From an uncultured Lachnospiraceae bacterium (GTDB taxonomy: Bacteria > Bacillota > Clostridia > Lachnospirales > Lachnospiraceae), in assembly GCA_934292725.1 (NCBI GenBank), contig CAKQXY010000031.1:1-43348 (forward strand): a stretch of 43,348 nt of DNA, given 5' to 3'. The notes under the pieces were generated by a model, which saw only the letters and a list, made by a program, of their open reading frames with translations, was not told the origin of the DNA and did not search any database. Numbering within the stretch: position 1 is the stretch's first letter; every line of letters starts with the position of its first letter. Shown here in pieces: positions 42,202 through 43,348 of the stretch. Made by a program: the position numbers and the translations under genes.

Positions 42202-43348
42202 ATGGGATATATAAATAGTGTCCTCTCAAATCCGGCATTTCAGGTTTTTTTAATTGCAATGATCGGATATATCATAGGACGTATTAAGATTAAAGGAATT
42301 GAGGTAGGAGATGCCGGCATTCTGATTGTATCACTGATTGCCGGACACTTTGGAGTCACCTGTCCGTCATTTGCAAAGAGCATCGGTATTGTATTGTTTG
42401 TAGCATCGGTTGGTTTGATTGCAGGACCAAAGTTTTTTCATAATTTTAAGAATAACTTCAAGTCTTACGTTATACTTGGCTTTTGCATTATTATTGCCGG
42501 CGGACTTTGTACAGCAGCTATCTGCCTGATTGGAAATGTAAATGGAGCCTTGGCAGCCGGACTGCTTTCAGGAGCCCTGACAAGTACACCAGGATTTGCA
42601 GCAGCACAGGAGGCAGCTGGCAGCGCAAAAGATATTGTATCAGTAGGCTATGGAATTGCCTACCCATTTGGTGTTATCGGAGTCGTACTGTTTGTGCAGC
42701 TTATGCCAAAAATCTTAAAGGTTGATATGGCAAAGGAGCGCGCAAAGCTTGCAGAGGATGCAGGAAATGCACCAAAGAGTTTCAAAACAAAGGGCTTAAT
42801 CTCTGTAGATTCACTTGGCATGATGCCGCTTTGCCTGACAATCGTACTTGGCTTAATCATTGGTCTTATAAAGATTCCGCTTCCAGGCGGTGCTTTCTTT
42901 TCACTTGGAACATCTGGCGGTCCGTTAATTGCTGGTCTGTTAGTTGGTCATATTGTGCACATTGGACCAATTGATCTAAAGCCGAAAAAGAGCGTCATGG
43001 AATGTATGCGTGAATTTGGTCTGATTCTTTTCCTGATAGGAGCAGGCTGCGAGGGCGGAGCTGGTTTTGTCGATACACTTATAGAACAAGGTCCGATTCT
43101 TTTCGTGTACGGAATGATAATGACACTTGTTCCGATGATTGTCGGTTACTTATTTGCAAAGAAGGTATTAAAGCTTCCGATCCTCAACAACATGGGTGCT
43201 CTGTGCGGTGGTATGACAAGTACACCAGCACTTGGCTCACTGATACAGGTAGCAGGAACAGATGATGTGGCATCTGCCTATGCATCAACCTACCCGATTG
43301 CACTTGTAACAGTTGTACTAGTGGAGCAGATGATAGTGCTGTTGTTCT
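42202..43348 (+). CDS. AspT-family (aspartate:alanine exchanger-like) carrier, 3' end cut by the window
   Basis: Open frame from ATG 42202 to the end of the window without a stop, at least 382 residues. It is strongly hydrophobic, with two homologous halves: the first carries GALTSTPGFAAAQEAAG (about 128-145), the second GALCGGMTSTPALG (about 331-345). These are hallmarks of the AspT/YidE exchanger family, to which the Corynebacterium succinate exporter SucE1 also belongs. The central TrkA-C domains usual in the family are absent; only a short polar linker joins the halves. Position after fumarate reductase genes suggests succinate or C4-dicarboxylate exchange; this is inference. A G-rich ribosome site precedes the ATG. 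Confidence 0.8.
   Translation, partial: MGYINSVLSNPAFQVFLIAMIGYIIGRIKIKGIEVGDAGILIVSLIAGHFGVTCPSFAKSIGIVLFVASVGLIAGPKFFHNFKNNFKSYVILGFCIIIAGGLCTAAICLIGNVNGALAAGLLSGALTSTPGFAAAQEAAGSAKDIVSVGYGIAYPFGVIGVVLFVQLMPKILKVDMAKERAKLAEDAGNAPKSFKTKGLISVDSLGMMPLCLTIVLGLIIGLIKIPLPGGAFFSLGTSGGPLIAGLLVGHIVHIGPIDLKPKKSVMECMREFGLILFLIGAGCEGGAGFVDTLIEQGPILFVYGMIMTLVPMIVGYLFAKKVLKLPILNNMGALCGGMTSTPALGSLIQVAGTDDVASAYASTYPIALVTVVLVEQMIVLLF

Overview
The window looks like the chromosome of an anaerobic, spore-forming, low-to-moderate GC Firmicute, most likely class Clostridia and probably Lachnospiraceae or a close relative. The basis is sporulation genes (spoVAD, spoVAE), an hprK/rapZ/whiA/Crh-like block, strong AGGAGG-type ribosome sites, sigma-A promoters with extended -10 elements, and soluble ferredoxin- and flavin-based redox genes with no respiratory membrane subunits. 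No rRNA, tRNA, CRISPR array, insertion sequence or prophage was seen. The species cannot be fixed from sequence alone.

Layout. 1-4.3 kb: a Lon-like AAA ATPase without protease domain, spoVAD-spoVAE, and an AT-rich Rpn/PD-(D/E)XK nuclease-like gene. 4.3-7.5 kb: glycerol kinase and, convergent to it, CTP synthase. The 313-base gap 7501-7813 holds divergent pyrG and ftsH promoters and a pyrG-leader inverted repeat. 7.8-15.8 kb: ftsH, uvrC, then a tightly packed hprK-murB-rapZ-whiA-HPr-like operon. The HPr-like protein has Glu in place of the phosphorylatable His15 but keeps Ser46, so it looks like a Crh-type regulator. 15.8-24.5 kb: signal peptidase I (minus strand), dnaE, pfkA, an rRNA methyltransferase and a secreted SLT/SH3 wall hydrolase. 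24.5-30.4 kb: an orphan carbamate kinase (minus strand), then queA, an RluF-type pseudouridine synthase, ligA and metA (Glu111, the acetyl-CoA type).

The most interesting part is 30.5-43.3 kb. A promoter whose -10 lies inside a perfect Rex-like operator (TTGTTATATTTATAACAA) precedes an LDH-like dehydrogenase carrying malate-dehydrogenase specificity residues (Arg81). Next come fumarase, then hdrB-hdrC-hdrA, flxD-flxC-flxB-flxA, a two-subunit soluble fumarate-reductase-like pair (FeS subunit plus flavoprotein), a strong terminator, and an AspT-family carrier that may export succinate. Read together, this is a redox-regulated reductive branch: oxaloacetate to malate to fumarate to succinate. 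NADH would enter at FlxA, pass through an HdrA flavin centre capable in principle of electron bifurcation, and reach fumarate through HdrBC and the FrdAB-like pair. I propose it as a cytosolic NADH-dependent, possibly ferredoxin-reducing, fumarate reductase. The gene content is seen directly; the complex and its bifurcation are inference.

Smaller signals include a 126-nt GC-rich structured element between flxA and the fumarate reductase genes, intercistronic hairpins in the same cluster, a long-loop terminator-like hairpin directly before uvrC, and a non-covalent-flavin signature (His to Asn) in the fumarate reductase flavoprotein.
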